From Sclerurus mexicanus (taxonomy: Eukaryota > Chordata > Aves > Passeriformes > Furnariidae), in assembly GCA_013396755.1 (NCBI GenBank), contig VWZF01002257.1, forward strand, positions 122,386-186,385: 64,000 nucleotides of DNA, given 5' to 3'. Below are positions 24,701-37,433 of this stretch, in pieces. Position numbers and translations under genes: made by a program. The number at the start of each line of letters is the position of its first letter. The first letter of the stretch is position 1. The notes beneath the pieces were generated by a model, which was given only the letters and a program-made list of their open reading frames with translations, was not told the origin of the DNA and did no database searches.

Positions 24701-24865
24701 TGGCAATGGGTCTGCAGAGACAGGGCCAGGTGAGAAGAAGGGAAAAAAGACCCTTCCCAAGGTAAACAGGCGGGAGCCTTATGGGTGGTGCTTCCTGGGA
24801 TGAAGGGGGCAGGATCAGGAAGAGGGAAAGAGCCACAAAGTCAAGGCAAGAGGTGTGCACAGGTA
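21736..24865. other. Non-coding DNA, no gene seen
   Basis: It holds T-rich tracts (21981-22038 and near 22321-22330) and a lone 19-base match to the 47-bp minisatellite unit at 23008-23026. No gene is supported. Confidence 0.5.
21981..22038. repeat. T-rich tract with TTTTG units
   Basis: Runs of T interspersed with G, ending in about sixteen consecutive T. Confidence 0.9.
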
Positions 24866-25300
24866 TTGTTAAGGTTGGAAAAGCCCTCTAAGATCATGGA
24901 GTCCAACCATTCCCCCAGCACTGCCAAGGCCACCACTGACCCGTGTCCCCAAGTGCCACATCCACACGGCTTTGAAATCCCTCCAGGGGTGGGGACTCCA
25001 CCACTGCCCTGGGAAACACGTTCCCAATGCCCGACCAACCTTTCCATGAAGGAAGTTCCCCAATATCCCACTTGTCCCTGCCCTGTCCCAGCCTGAGGCC
25101 ATTCCCTCTCCTCCTGTTCCTGCTCCCTGGATCATCTCCCCCCTCCTGGCAGGGACTTGCAGAGCCACAAGGTCCCCCCTGAGCCTCCTTTTCTCCAGGC
25201 TGAGCCCCCCCAGCTCCCTCAGCCCCTCCTGCTGCTCCAGCCCCTTCCCAGCTCCCTTCCCTTCCCTGCACACGCTCCAGCCCCTCCAGGTATTTTCTCC
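24866..25300 (-). mobile_element. CR1 LINE 3'-end fragment (longest copy)
   Basis: About 430 bases in reverse: 'ttaaggttggaaaagccctc', 'aagatcatggagtccaacc', 'aagtgccacatccacacgg', 'ggggactccaccactgcc', 'ctgaggccattccctctcc' and 'ctgagcctccttttctccag', ending 'acgctccagcccctcc'. It is from a different subfamily than the 'ggatccaggggcagcc' copies. Confidence 0.92.
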
Positions 25301-28300
25301 AAGCTCCACCTGCCTCTTCAAGTGCTTGGAGGTCCATAGATCTGATCTGTCTGCACCAGGGTGATCCCCCCACTATAAGTGCACACGGATCAAGTTTTTG
25401 AGCTCTTCACCAAGTCATGGAGAGCTTTTCCAGAGTTTTCTTTCCTCCTGGGACTAAGGGCCATGTGGCACCATGGCACGGCACATCTGTGTTCAGGTGT
25501 CTCAGTGTCCCTGTCACCCCTCACTGCCCTGCCTGGTGTCACTCCCGGGTCCTGTGAGACAACAGGTCCTGCGTTTCTTGGCATTCCCGCTCTGCGATTC
25601 AACAACACCCTCTGACTCCTCCAGCTTATCCACCTGCAAACGTGGCATCACGGGACCTGTCCAGCTTCCAGCTGGGCCCTGGAGCCAAGAAATTCCTGCT
25701 GCTCAAGCTCCAGGGCAACCACAGTTTGGTGGCCTGGGATCCACCACATTGTGTTGCACTTGTCCTTATCACGGAATTTGGGTCCTTGCCATCTCCCCAA
25801 AGCCCAGGCTGCCTTTTCCCAGGGATGCTCTTCCTTCCCACAGCATTCCCAAAACATCAGCCGCCATCTCCCCTTCCCCAGCATCCCACCTTCCTGGCTG
25901 GACCTGAATTCCTTGTCCTATTGTGCAGATTTAGGTCTCTTTATGACAACTGATCCATTCTCATGTTAGAAAATTTTCTGGTTGGATTTAGTTTCACAAA
26001 ATATTAAGGTGGTTTTGGCTTTTGATTTTGGAGGGGGGAGATTGTTTTCTTTTAGGTTTTGTTTGTTTGTTGGGGGGTTTTGTTTTGATTTTATTGTTGT
26101 TTTAGGGGGTTTTAATTGGGTTTTTTATAGTATTATGAACATAAGACCCTCTGGATTATAATCACTTGAGTTTTCCCAGATCTTTCTCCCCTCCTGGGGC
26201 ACTTAACAATTTAGGGATGAACAGCAGGGAATATCAATAGAAACTTTTGGACTCCTTGAACTTAAAAGTTCTTTTCCAACCTTAACGATTCTATGACCAA
26301 AGGGCAAGGATAGGTGGGAAAGGGTTGGTTTGACTGCCTGCTTTATATTCCCTCAATACACTCCCAAATTTTAGTGCTCTGCAGTTTTCCCTGGCTGCTG
26401 ATGGATTTCTGGTCCACGAGCTTGTCCAGTTTCCCCCTGCACACGGGCACCCCACGGCAGGAGCTCCCCAGTCCGCCCACCACTCTGTGAGGAGGGGATT
26501 GCTCCCTTTTCTCCCCGATTTCTGCCTTCACCTGCTCCCTGATGACTTTTTGGCCAAGTGCTCTTCCTTTTCCCACGGAAAACGAGACAGAGATCCACAT
26601 CTGCGTGTCATTTGACCGTGGCTGTGGCCCTGCTCCCCACTACTGTTTAAAGCGCTGCCCCAAAGCCACCAGCTCTCCTGGAAAACCTCCTGGGAACGTC
26701 TGAGCAATTCGTGAGCACGGATTCCTTTAAAAACCTGAGGAAAAACGCTGGGAATACTTGTGGTGTTCCAACAGGCGGATCCCCGCGGCAGCCCCTGGCA
26801 GCAGCACAGGTGAGACGAACGGCGTGGGACTGCTCACAGCCCAGACAAATTAATAAGGATGCTGTGCCGGGGTGAATCCTGCCCCAAATATATGAAGAGC
26901 AAGCTTGGAACATGTGCCAAGCTCCTCTGGAGCTTGTTTCACAAGTGCTTCCCATTTTACATGCACGCCTGAGGAATTCTGCTTCCCGGAGCTCCGGGTA
27001 GGGAGGAGAGGAAAGCAGAGGAGTGGAGAGAGCAGGTGGAGGTTCAGCCCAGGCTGTGCCTTCTCCCTTGGCACATCCTTGCCCTGCACCAGCACAAAGC
27101 ACCAGGAATCTTTGCCTGGCTTTAGGCTGTGGATGCAGGGCTGGTTTGGGATGGATGGACACATCCAGCCATCACACAAAGCACAATGGTGGGAGCTGGT
27201 CACCAAGGTGACCCCGTGCAGTGGGGGCTGGATGGATCCCAGACGGATCCTGGATGGATCCTTGGCTGATCCAGGGTGTATTGGCCATGTGCTTAGTGCA
27301 AATTGGTTATTCCAAGCTGAGCAAACCTGCTGGGACTAAGGAAAAGAAGGGCTGGTGTGTGGTCTGTGCTCAGGGAGGAGAGGACAAGGGCTGGGAACGG
27401 AAGGTCACCTCACCCAGGTCTCCATGCTTCCCTCCCAACCCCACAACCACAACGTCAGGAAAGCTGTTGCTGAAGTCATTTGTCGTCTACAAGGATTGGA
27501 CCAGGACAGCCTAAATTCACAAAGTGCAGCCTGGGTTATGGTCAGGATCTCCCTAAATGAGGCTGAAGAGGCCAGAGGGGGGGTGATTTCCATCCTCACC
27601 TAACACATACCACAAGCCCACTCCGAACCAGGATCCAGGAGCTTCTCCATGACCTTGCTTTACTCTTCCAAGATTTTGGTCACTACATCTCATGAAAGAT
27701 ACTATAGGATTGCAAAGGCTGCAGAGAAAAGGAATGGGTAAGGAGTGGGATTTTGTGGAGAGCAACTCCCTAGGCCAGAAATGTCCAGCCTGGGAAAGGA
27801 GTGCCTGAGAGGGAGTTTTGTGTGGAAGGGTCCACAAAATCATCCCGTTCAGAGGGAATAACCTCACCGTGGAATAATAAGGGGTCTCAAATCATCATGT
27901 AGAGGTCATTTGCTCTTTGCATTCACCTTCAGGTAACTTTGCTATTGCTGGGCTCTGCTTTAGGACACACCTGCCCCAACCAAGCTGAAGCCCCTCTTGC
28001 TTTTGAGCCCAACCTGGCTCTCCAAACCTGCTCCCAGTGATGCTGGAGTGCCCAGAGCATGTTCAGCTTCACATGTGGAAACAACAGCCACACAGGGGTT
28101 AAAGGTGTCTCCTAAGATGTCTTTGGAGTGTTGGGGACCAGGAGGAGGGGTATGGTGTGCATGGGACATGGATGATCCCACACCTTACCACTCTGAGGGA
28201 TGTGGATGGGCTGGGAGAGAAATGAGCTTGACCTGAGCATCTGTAGGACTTCTAGCTCTGGAGAAGATGCTCTTTGTGTTTGGGGTAGAGATGAGGAAGG

Positions 28301-28566
28301 GGAAACATCCTGTCAATGAAAATCCAGTGTTCAAGCCCCATCCAAAAGACATTTGTGGGTGTGAAGGGCACCACTGAGTTTGGAGAAGGCATCTTGCTGC
28401 CTGCTGTGGAGGCAGGAGCAGAAGAGGCATCTGGGACTTGATCCTGGCCTGAGATTTGCAGTGCCTGGCTGAGACCTCTAGTACTTCAGAACAAGCCCAG
28501 AACGAATGTGGTGGATCCTCATGGGCTGGTTCCCACTGATCTGGCACAAACTGGTTACCAGCTACT
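25301..28566. other. Non-coding DNA, no gene seen
   Basis: It holds T/G-rich low-complexity sequence (about 26015-26130) and a short CR1 terminus (26245-26298). No gene is supported. Confidence 0.5.
26245..26298 (+). mobile_element. CR1 LINE 3' terminus
   Basis: 'ttggactccttgaacttaaa', then 'ttttccaaccttaacgattc' and 'tatgacc' match the last ~50 bases of plus-strand CR1. Confidence 0.7.
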
Positions 28567-28621
28567 GAAACTAGATGGTCTTTAAGGTCCCTTCCAAGCA
28601 AAGCATTCTGTGATTCTGTGG
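28567..28621 (+). mobile_element. CR1 LINE 3' terminus
   Basis: 'ctagatggtctttaaggtcc', 'cttccaagcaaagc' and two copies of attctgtg mark the plus-strand CR1 end. Confidence 0.85.
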
Positions 28622-29119
28622 AAGGAGCCTGAGGTCCAAGAGGTGGCTAAGGAAGAAAAACAGCTTCGTGTGTGGGACAGGTGACTGTCCCACCAGGAGA
28701 TGGGCAGGGAGGAGCGGTGGGGAGGACACCAGCTGTGATGGGAATGGATGAGGAGGAACAGGGTAGGGTCTGGCATGGATTCTGCAAGAGGAGCAGGCTG
28801 GGATTTCAGCCTGGAAAGAGGATGGCTAACAGGAGGTGGGAAAACAGCACAGGCTGGAACAGAGATGTTGGAAATGTTTCCTCTGCTCTTCCTGCTTTGC
28901 TTCCGGCTTTTGGTCATCACCACTGGGAGGAGAATTTGGGCTTGGTCAGTGTTATCCTGGCCTGGTAGATCTGCCCTCCTCTCCTTGTTGGTGGCGAGCA
29001 AGGGACTGAATGGCCAAGGTCAGCTTAGACCAGATGAGCTGGGTCCAAGTCCTTGGCCATTCCTACTCATCCTTTCTGGAGCCTGAACTAGGAACTGCTG
29101 CATTCCTTTGAGAACATAC
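28622..29119. other. Non-coding spacer
   Basis: Nothing recognisable between two CR1 termini. Confidence 0.5.
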
Positions 29120-29205
29120 AGTCATAGAATGGTTAAGGTTGGAAAAAAACCTGCAAGATCATCCAACCCAACCATTAACCCAGCACCAGGAAACCATGTA
29201 AACCA
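29120..29205 (-). mobile_element. CR1 LINE 3' terminus
   Basis: 'agtcatagaatggttaaggt', 'tggaaaaaaacc' and 'aagatcatccaacccaacc' are the reverse of a CR1 3' end of the 'tggaaaagacc' type. Confidence 0.85.
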
Positions 29206-29639
29206 CCCAGGAGTTTGTTTTCACTTCTGCAAATCATTGACCGATTTGCTTTCCCTGTCTCCCTGCTCCCAGACCATTTTTCCACAGATTACTGTGTGGT
29301 TGGGGTGTCATCTCCCACCTTCCCCCAAAACCCTGATGCTGGAAGGGGCAAATAATTTCTGCAGAACAGGGGTTTTTTAAGTGTTCCCCAGAAACGCTGG
29401 GGTGGAAGCAGCACCCTGGGAGCCAGGGAAAACCAGATGTGAGCAGGGTTAGGGCAGGAGGGCAATGCCAGCAAGGTTTTGATCCCGGGAGGTGCAGGCA
29501 CAAAGCACAACACATTGTACTTTATGGGGTACCCCGTCAGTCCGAGATCTGCTCTGCAAAGCTCAGGTGAGTAATAAAAGTCACAAAGCCTGTAATGAGA
29601 GAGAAGAAAATCTTCCAGTAAGGACAGGGTGATTGCTCT

Positions 29640-29995
29640 GATTGCTCCAGGGACACTTTCCAGCATTTTCCAGTGCCTAAAGGGGCTCCAGGAGAGCTGG
29701 AGAGGGACTGGGGACAAGGAATGGAGGGACAGGACACAGGGAATGGCTTCCCAGTGCCAGAGGGCAGGGCTGGGTGGGATATTGGGAAGGAATTGCTGGC
29801 TGGGAGGGGGGGCAGGCCCTGGCACAGGGTGGGCAGAGAAGCTGTGGCTGCCCCTGGATCCCTGGGAGTGTCCAAGGCCAGGTTGGAGCACCCTGGGCTG
29901 GTGGAAGGTGTCCCTGCCCATGGCAGGGGGTGGAACGAGGTGTGCTTTAATGTCCCTTCCAACCCAAACCATTCTGTGGTTCTGTGATTTTGATA
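29640..29995 (+). mobile_element. CR1 LINE 3'-end fragment
   Basis: A well-kept plus-strand copy: 'ccagtgcctaaaggggctcc', 'aggagagctggagagggac', 'gggtgggatattgggaagg', 'ggctgcccctggatccctgg' and 'ccaacccaaaccattctgtg', followed by a second octamer. The minus-strand frame through it is a repeat artefact. Confidence 0.95.
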
Positions 29996-30910
29996 TTCAT
30001 CTTCAGGCTGACTGGGGCAGTGGAGAAAGGTTTTACACCTGTAGGAAAAGCACAAGGGGACATCAGGGCAGTGGAAGAAGGTTTGGGCTGGACATGTCAT
30101 CAGAGATAGAGACATCATGGATTGTGTGTGTGCTGTTTGATCCTCTGGGTTTTCCTTTCTTGGAAAGACAGTTCCTGATCACTGACAGATCCTGCAGCTC
30201 CTGAGAGTGGTTGTGAACAGGAGTAAAATGGTCTTTCTTCTGGGCAGGTCCCACCTTGCATCCACTGGGTCGTTGATTTAGTCATTACAGGGCAGCTCAT
30301 GGGGTTTATTAGATCTGACCCTAATTACAGCTCTGTTGAGCTTTGTAGTCCTGCTCTTTCTCCATCCTCCAGGTCTCTGTATCTTCTAGCTGGAAATAAT
30401 GCGAAACTGAGAAATAAGGAGGGTTTGTCACCCCTCTCTATGACTCCAGCATGGAGAGGACATTTTTCCACCTGAGGATGGTTCACCCAAGCTGGACACA
30501 CACACACACAACTCAACCAGAATTATTTTCCCACCAAGTCCTTGGGATGTTGGTGCTCGGTCCCTCACTCCTGGCCATGCACGGCCCCAGTTCCCAGCAG
30601 AAGCTGTTGCTGGAGGAGATGTGGATGTATCTCCTCACAGTTCTGTTTCCAGCAGAGCTGCTGGTGCTTTCCAGTGCTCTCAGGGTGGTGATGAGCAAAT
30701 GGGAAACGAGAGGAAGCCAATTCTGGGCCTCATTCATCCTCCAGGCTACCGTGTCCTTGGTGCTTCCAGCTCGGAGAGCGGAGCCTTGTCCCCTCTCCAT
30801 CTCCACATGAGAAGCCCCCCATCAAACCAAGAGGTTTGCAACCTCTCCTTCCATTTCAAAAGCATCCTTTTTCCTTTTGCAGAGGATCTGGAGGGATGGG
30901 AGAAGCGTTC

Positions 30911-30963
30911 AAAGCCCAAAGCCGGTTCTGAAGTCCAAAGCCGGTTCTGAAGTCCAAAGCCGG
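30911..30963 (+). repeat. 19-bp tandem repeat, about three copies
   Basis: The unit AAAGCCGGTTCTGAAGTCC occurs twice perfectly, flanked by partial copies. Confidence 0.85.
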
Positions 30964-31284
30964 GCGAGCAAAAGGGTTTGTTTCATAGTTATGACGGAGC
31001 AGAGAGCCCAGGAACCCGTGAGAGCAACACCTCCCTGCAAATCAGGTCATTCATTCAGAGAGGGAAAAAAGGCTTCCCCAGGCTCGGGGCACCGGGGCAC
31101 AAATCAAAGAGCATTTGAAGGAGCAGGGAAAGCCAAGCCCTGGCTTTGCCATTCCTGCCCTCCTGCTGGACCCCCACTGCCTGGAAAATATTTCGCTCTT
31201 TACACTCCAAACCCTCCGAGCCGGCTTTTCCAGGGGGGCTCGGGGCAGCTGCCACACTGAACTCCACATGTTTTCCTAGCTGGC

Positions 31285-31312
31285 AAAAATAAAAATAAAT
31301 AAATAAATAAAT
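31285..31312. repeat. (AAAT)n microsatellite
   Basis: Tetranucleotide run with slight variation at the 5' end. Confidence 0.9.
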
Positions 31313-33519
31313 CCGTGTGCCTGTTGTCTGGCTCTATAGCCAAGGTACACGAAATGCTAAAGCCCCTGGCACACATCTTGGAGAGCTAATTATAGAATTG
31401 GGGAGGGAACGTGATCCTATTTTCCTGGGATGTGTGGTGCACATGTAATTACTGCTCCGGAGATGCAGATGACGCAAGATGCCCTTATGTAATCGGCTCC
31501 ATTATGCAGCTATGGAAATTTTCCCTCCCTGGCCTGTCCCCTGCCCTCCCCTCAGCTCCTTCTTGTCGTTTCTCACCCCCAGCTCTCCGCGGCTCATCCC
31601 AAAGGTGGTGGGTTGAGGTCCAAAGGCCTCCAGCTGGACAGGAAGGGAGGAGGGCACTTCTGTGGAAAGCCCGTCCCTGGGTTTCCCCATCCGTCATCCC
31701 TCAGGGAAGGAGCAAAAGGAGTCAAAGGCTTCGAATCTGCTGCGTTGGCTTTGGCAGGGCTGGGAAGAGGCTCCTCTTCACCTGAGGCACCAGAAGGGGG
31801 TCACGTTGGAGCCAGGTCTGCCCTGGCATCTGCTGTGGCTTGGACATCAGTGGCTGCCAGGCAGCCCATCTGCTCCATCCTCCTGCTGGGAGCAGCCCCA
31901 GCATGGACAGCCCCCTGTCCCCTCCCCAGAAGGGGCTGGGGGATGCCCAGGCTGCCAGGGAACCGCGGAGGAAAGCTGGGCTGACATTGTGGTGGGACAC
32001 AAACGCTCCAAAGGTTGCTCCAGGGTGCGGGAGGATCTCCCAGGTGACCTACAAAGCCATTCCTGATGGGGTGGAATCACAGGGTGATCACAAGTCTCCA
32101 GCCAAAAATGCTTCCAAACCAGACTGATTCTTGCCTGTGGATCCTTGCTGAGTTTTTCCATTTTGTTGCTTCAAATCCCCTCTGTCCCATTGCCTTTCTC
32201 CTGTGGCTGGACAGGCCACAGAGGTCAGAGCCGTGGATATCTCCAGGACAGGGAGACCAGTGCTGGTCAGAGGGGACACAATCCCCTGACATGACCAGCA
32301 AATCCTGCCTTGACCACAAATACTCAGGACCAGAGGTTGACGAGTACCCTGGAGGCATCACCCTGTACCTGCAGCACCTATGGGTGAGCATCTTTCTGCT
32401 CCTACCCTTTTCCATCCCTCCTCCTGGCCAAGCCTGGCCCTTCCTTGCTGCGTGTAAGGATTAATACATGATGGGCAGGGGTGACTCCTAGTTCTGGGCC
32501 GTCCTGTCACCACCAAAGTTGCAAATCTGGGTCAGGAAGACCTTTCTTTCTCATTTTTCCCACATGGCATCCGAGCCAGCGCATCGATCGAGGAGGGTGA
32601 GCCTAGAGATGAACAAGCCTGGATCCTTCAGTGTTTGGGAAGCAGAGATCAGAGAGCTGGGAAAGGGGGAATTGGCCATGCGTGGGCTGAAGAAAAGGAA
32701 GTGAGAGAGCTGGTGGCTGGAGCAGGATTGGAGACAAACCCACTGGTCCATCCACTGGGGAAACTGGTTTCCAGACACGGTTCAGTGCCAGTGACTGCAA
32801 AGGAATTTGTCTTCCGGGCAGGGAATACCCGCATTCCTCTGAGGACAAAGAAGCCATGGGCAAGGCAGTAGCTGGGGGATGCGTTTGTCGGATCATTTAT
32901 TAACTGCAGACTAAATTCCCAGAGCCCAGGGCCATCAGCTGGTCATGGAGTCGGATGGAATTTCAGCCCACACCCACCTTCAGTCAGCCAAATCCCTCCC
33001 TGTGGTCCTTGAGGGGTGGAAATTGAGTGTAGACCTTGGTCCTACACAGAGAGGCTTGGTGGCCACCACAGAGGTGGTCCAGGCTTCCTGCTTGGTCTTC
33101 CACTGCCCCTCCAGAAGTTCCTTCGTCTCAGGACTTGGGTATTCTCTTGCTTTCTGCTCTTGCTGAAGCCATTGAGCCACCAGGTCTTGCCCAGAGGAGA
33201 GGCTGGACACGGTGGAGATAGAGTTGGATGGGACATCATGAGCACAAACACCTTTTTCCTGCTGAGGATCGAGCCTGATGTTCCTCCCTGAAAAAAACCT
33301 TCCCAGCCTGAGCCAGGGGGACTGTGCTGAATCCCCAATTCCCAATAAGGACAGAAATGGCACATCCCAACAGGATCCATGGACAGCTGGTGATTTCAGT
33401 GGAAATCCAGCCCTCCCGGCTGCAAGTTGGTTTGCTCAGATTTATTTTGCCCAAACCTGGCCTGATGCTCTGGGAGTGAAGGGGATTTATTTCCTTCGTT
33501 GGGGATGATCACCCAAGGA

Positions 33520-33786
33520 TGTTTAAGGAATGGTTTTAAACTGAAAGATGAGAGATTTAGATTAGATATTAGGAAAAAGTTCTTCCCTGGGAGGGTAGAG
33601 AGGCCCTGGCACAGGTTGGGCAGAGAAGCTGTGGCTGCCCCTGGATCCCTGGAAGTGTCCAAGGCCAGGTTGGAGCACCCTGGGCTGGTGAAAGGTGTCC
33701 CTGCTGATGGCAGGGGGTGGCCCTGGGTGATCTTTAAGGTCTGTTCCAACCAAACAATTTTGATTCTATGATTCCATGATTCTCTG
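33520..33786 (+). mobile_element. CR1 LINE 3'-end fragment
   Basis: 'tttagattagatattaggaa', 'ccctggcacaggttgggcag', 'ggctgcccctggatccctgg' and 'gtgatctttaaggtctgttc', then three attctatg-type octamers at the end. Intact plus-strand 3' terminus. Confidence 0.95.
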
Positions 33787-34207
33787 GTCTATAAGTTAGT
33801 TGGGAAGCCTGGTAACACCTGGCATTCCCAAGGAGTATTGGCCACTGCCTGTTGGAGACCTTGTTGGCATTGGCACCATCGCTGCCCCTCTTGGGGCTGT
33901 CCAGCCAAGGCATGAAGGCAGAGCAGGAAAAAAGGACAACGCTGCTTCCACACACCATTTCCTTTCCAGTTCTGAAGTTCTAGATGAAGGTCTTGGCCAG
34001 CATTGATGTGGTTTGATCTCCCGTGAGAGAAAAAAGCTCCCTCCAACCCTACAGAGGCTGTGAGGTCTGAGGGGCTGGGGAACAAGACCCCCCTTCACCT
34101 GTTCCTCTCATGGAGATGCAGGAGCCTCTCCTGGTTTATGGGAAGACCTGGGCTGCATATGCACCAGGCTGTGGTTTGCCAGCACTGAGAGGCTTTGTCT
34201 GCCCTGT

Positions 34208-35269
34208 GTGGATCCAGGAGGAGACAGCTTACACCAGCAGGGATGGTTTTTGCAGAGCATGAAACCATCTCTCTGGATGACAACACCAGAGTCTTTTGGC
34301 TTGTTCGCGTTGGCTCAAGCTGAGCAGGCAGATGTTAAGGATTGGAGATGGAAAGGGTCCCCTATTGAAGCAGCTGGCATCAACCCAGCTTTGTGGTGCC
34401 ATCCCAGCCTCAGGACCCTCTGCCATCCCTTGTGGCAGCATGGAGAAGGGCCTCTCCCACCCCCAGCTCTGTGTGGGTCTGAAGGGCTCTCCTGTGAGCT
34501 CAGATTGTTCCACTTAATAAGCAGGACCAACCTCTGCCAGCATTGCAGCTTCCAGAGCCGTGCAGTGTGGGATGGCACTCTGCAGGTGCTGCCACAGAGA
34601 AGGTGCAGAGAAGGTTTGTTGCGTCACATAACCAGTCTCTTCTTGCACAAAAAAACCCTCCTGGGTGTCCACCTGACATTTTTCCTGGGAGCTCAGCCCC
34701 AGAACTTGCTCAGGCTGTGCAGGTTGGTGGGGATCCCCTCAGCATTCCTAACAGAAAGGTTGGATTTTCCGGAATGGCACTGCCATGCTGCCCTACCGGT
34801 CACATCCTGCACGTTTGGCCGTGGTCCTTGTGATCCCTGCGGGGCACCCACATCCAGTCAGACAAAGCACCATCTCTCCAAGGAAAACCTTGGGTGTTTG
34901 ACATCCATTGACTGTCACAGGAAGCAGGGTCAGGTCCTTCCTCCAAAGACCAGGCTGGAAATCTCTGCTCTACTAACAGATAGTGGGGAAGAGCTTCAAG
35001 CAAAGCCTGGTGAGGAGGTGCTGCAGGAGATCTGGGTTCAGCATGCAAGCTGTTGGGTGTCAGGCACTTACGAGCACAGTCAGCTGGGTTTAAGTGGTTG
35101 TGATGCTGGTTGGAGAGCTCTGGAGGCTTCCAGCCCCGCTTTACAGCCCAAGCAGGACTGTCATCATCACCAGACCAGGCTGGCCTCGACATTTCCCAAC
35201 CATGGCACTAAGACATCCTGGGATGGAGATGCCTCCACCTCACTCGCGACCTCAAAGTATGTTCAATAG
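34208..35269 (+). other. 353-codon open frame, coding status doubtful
   Basis: This is the longest open frame in the window. Its translation is rich in Ser, Leu, Gly, Pro, Cys and His, with no signal peptide, membrane segment, repeat or motif that I recognise. There is no clear Kozak context. The sequence lacks the GC-rich third-position signature seen in the LZTS3 exons. A chance frame or non-coding RNA is more likely than a protein gene. Confidence 0.12.
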
Positions 35270-35607
35270 GCAGGTGACCCTTATTTAGGAATTTTTTCTG
35301 CTCCTTGAGGCTTTGAAAATGATCTTCCCTCTAAATGAAGGAGTCTGGAGGGGGAGAGGAGGAAGCTCTTGCTCACATCAGGATGTTTTGCACTGAGAAG
35401 TTGCTCCCCAGAGCTTTTAAGGAAGAAGTCCCAATGCAGGGAGTCGGCGTGTCTGCTCCCATTTCCATCTTCTCCTCCACCACACCACATGAGTAGCTTG
35501 ACGCTTCCTGCTCGTGTTCCCCTGGGAAAGGCCTGGGCCAGTGATGCTCCTTCAGACCTCACTGCAGCTGATGTTTCTCTCCTCTTGATTAAAGTCTTCT
35601 GATGCGG

Positions 35608-35839
35608 CAGGGGAGGTTCAGGTTGGACATTAGGAAGAAATTCTTCACAGAAGGGGTGATTAGGCATTGGAAGGGGCTGCCCAGGATGGTGGTGGAGTCT
35701 CCATCCTTGGAGGTGGTCAAGGAAAGACTGGCCATGGCACTAGTGGTCAAGTTTAGCTGACAGGATGGGCATCAGGCACAGGCTGGACTCGATGGTCCTG
35801 GAGGTTTTTTCCAACCTCAGTGACTCTGTGACTCTGTGA
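35608..35839 (+). mobile_element. CR1 LINE 3'-end fragment
   Basis: 'ggttcaggttggacattagg', 'aagaaattcttcac', 'ggattgg'-like blocks, 'ggctggactcgatggtcctg' and 'ttccaacctcagtgactctg', with two tgactctg octamers. A plus-strand CR1 end of a subfamily with a different terminal octamer. Confidence 0.92.
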
Positions 35840-37323
35840 GCAGTGGAGAAAATATTTAACCAGCTTTGTAGCTACAGTCCAGGGATCTCAGAGAGCTTTG
35901 GGATCTTCCAATGAAATGAAATGGCTCCCAGAGAAAGGAAATCACCCTGCTGGGGGAGCTGCTCAAAGTGTGCCATGTCTGCAAGGAGAAGGGAAAGGGA
36001 AACAGAAAGATATGGGGAACAAAGAGTTTGGGTTTGGGTAGAGTCCATTATTCCTTTCCTCAAGAGGAAAAAGGCTTTGGGTGGATGTTCAAAGCCTCTT
36101 CCCCAAGGCAGAAGGAGGGCAGCCCCTTCCAATGCCCTCCCTGTCACACCAGGCTGGAGGTCACTTCATGGGATTGGGTCTGGGTGCACAGTCCAACCAT
36201 GGCCACCCAGAAAAGGGTAGCACAGAGATGGATAAACCCCCCAAAGGGATGAGACCAAGTCTTGGTGGTTCTGCCCACGGGGACAGGGAAACACGGTGGC
36301 CTGGATACAGCACCAAGAGGTGCTGGATGCCAGCTGAGGGTGGGTTTCTGCTGGCTTTCAGAGGTGGTGGAGGGGCTCTGGGTGGAGAAGTTTTATGTCT
36401 CAGAGACCAGAGAGCCGGGCTAGAAATGAGAGTCCAGGGTTCAAAAGTTTATGACTTGCCTGAGAGCGCCAGGAGCACGGGTTATCCCGGAGTTTCCAGC
36501 ATTCTCCAAAGTCTCTCCTATCATGATTTATTCATCTGTGGGAAGAGCTAAGACAGAACTCGGCTCCCGGAGGCAGAACAGGCACAGCCCAAACCAGCTG
36601 CAGTGTCGGGGAGCTGCCTGTCTCCTGTGGGATCTGCTCCCGCTCCATGCCGTGCATCCAAGGGCTCCTTGGCTTGGACAGCTTCCCCAAATCCCACCGG
36701 TGTGGAGGGTCCACGTCCTGATGGAACTCCTGGGTCAGCTCTCAGCTCTGCTTCCAAGGCGCACACGTATCCTGCTGCTGGGAATCCTCTGGCAGTGCAG
36801 AAACCAGCCCGTTTCTTGGAATTCTTCGCTTCTGGCCTTAAAGGGCAGAATTACGAGCTTGAGCCTCCCCAGGGCCCCACTGGGGTATAATTTACACCCT
36901 CCCCACACACCCCAGCAGCGTGTCTTGCCCTGCTTTCAATGCACCATAACCCACAGTTTGATTAGTTGAGCATTATTGCTGCTTTGCTGCCCTTCGCCCA
37001 CCGATGTTCGCGGGGCTCCGGCCGGTGGCTCCTTTGATGCACAGACATCCTGCCAACAGGAAATTCACTTGAGCAGACAGGTTTAAATCAGGGGCAGCTC
37101 TGTGGAGCTTCGTTTCCCTCCCTTCACCGCTGCCAATAATCCAGTGTAAGTGCTGAGGCCGGATGGCTCCCCAAGGGAACCCTGATTGCTCTCCTGCCTC
37201 AGTGCTGGCGGCTGGAAAAGTAGGAGAAGGGGCTCTGGACCATCCTGTATCCCCAGGGCTCTGCTCTGGATGATGGGGGGGTTTGGGTGAAAAAGCAGGG
37301 AGGGCAGGATGCAGTTGGATGGA
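35840..37323. other. Non-coding DNA, no gene seen
   Basis: A small CpG-rich patch lies near 36985-37030. No gene is supported. Confidence 0.5.
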
Positions 37324-37433
37324 GCTTGGAGCAACCTGGTCTAGTGGAAGGTGTCACTGCCCATGTCAGGGTTGGGATGGAGCTACATGATCTTTAAGGT
37401 CCCTTCCAACCCAAACCGTTCTGGGATTCTATG
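37324..37433 (+). mobile_element. CR1 LINE 3' terminus
   Basis: 'ggagcaacctggtctagtgg', 'aaggtgtcactgcccatg', 'atctttaaggtcccttcc' and 'aacccaaaccgttctggg', then attctatgg. Confidence 0.92.

Larger units (their letters stand above)
29996..33519. other. Non-coding DNA, no gene seen
   Basis: It holds a short CA run (about 30499-30511), a three-fold ~19-bp repeat (30911-30963), an AAAT microsatellite (31285-31312) and a conserved-looking AT-rich stretch (about 31380-31520). No gene is supported. Confidence 0.5.

Noticed and set aside
29289..29972. 227-codon minus-strand frame
   Set aside because: Most of it lies in the reverse of a plus-strand CR1 3' end; the same peptide words recur at other CR1 copies in the window.
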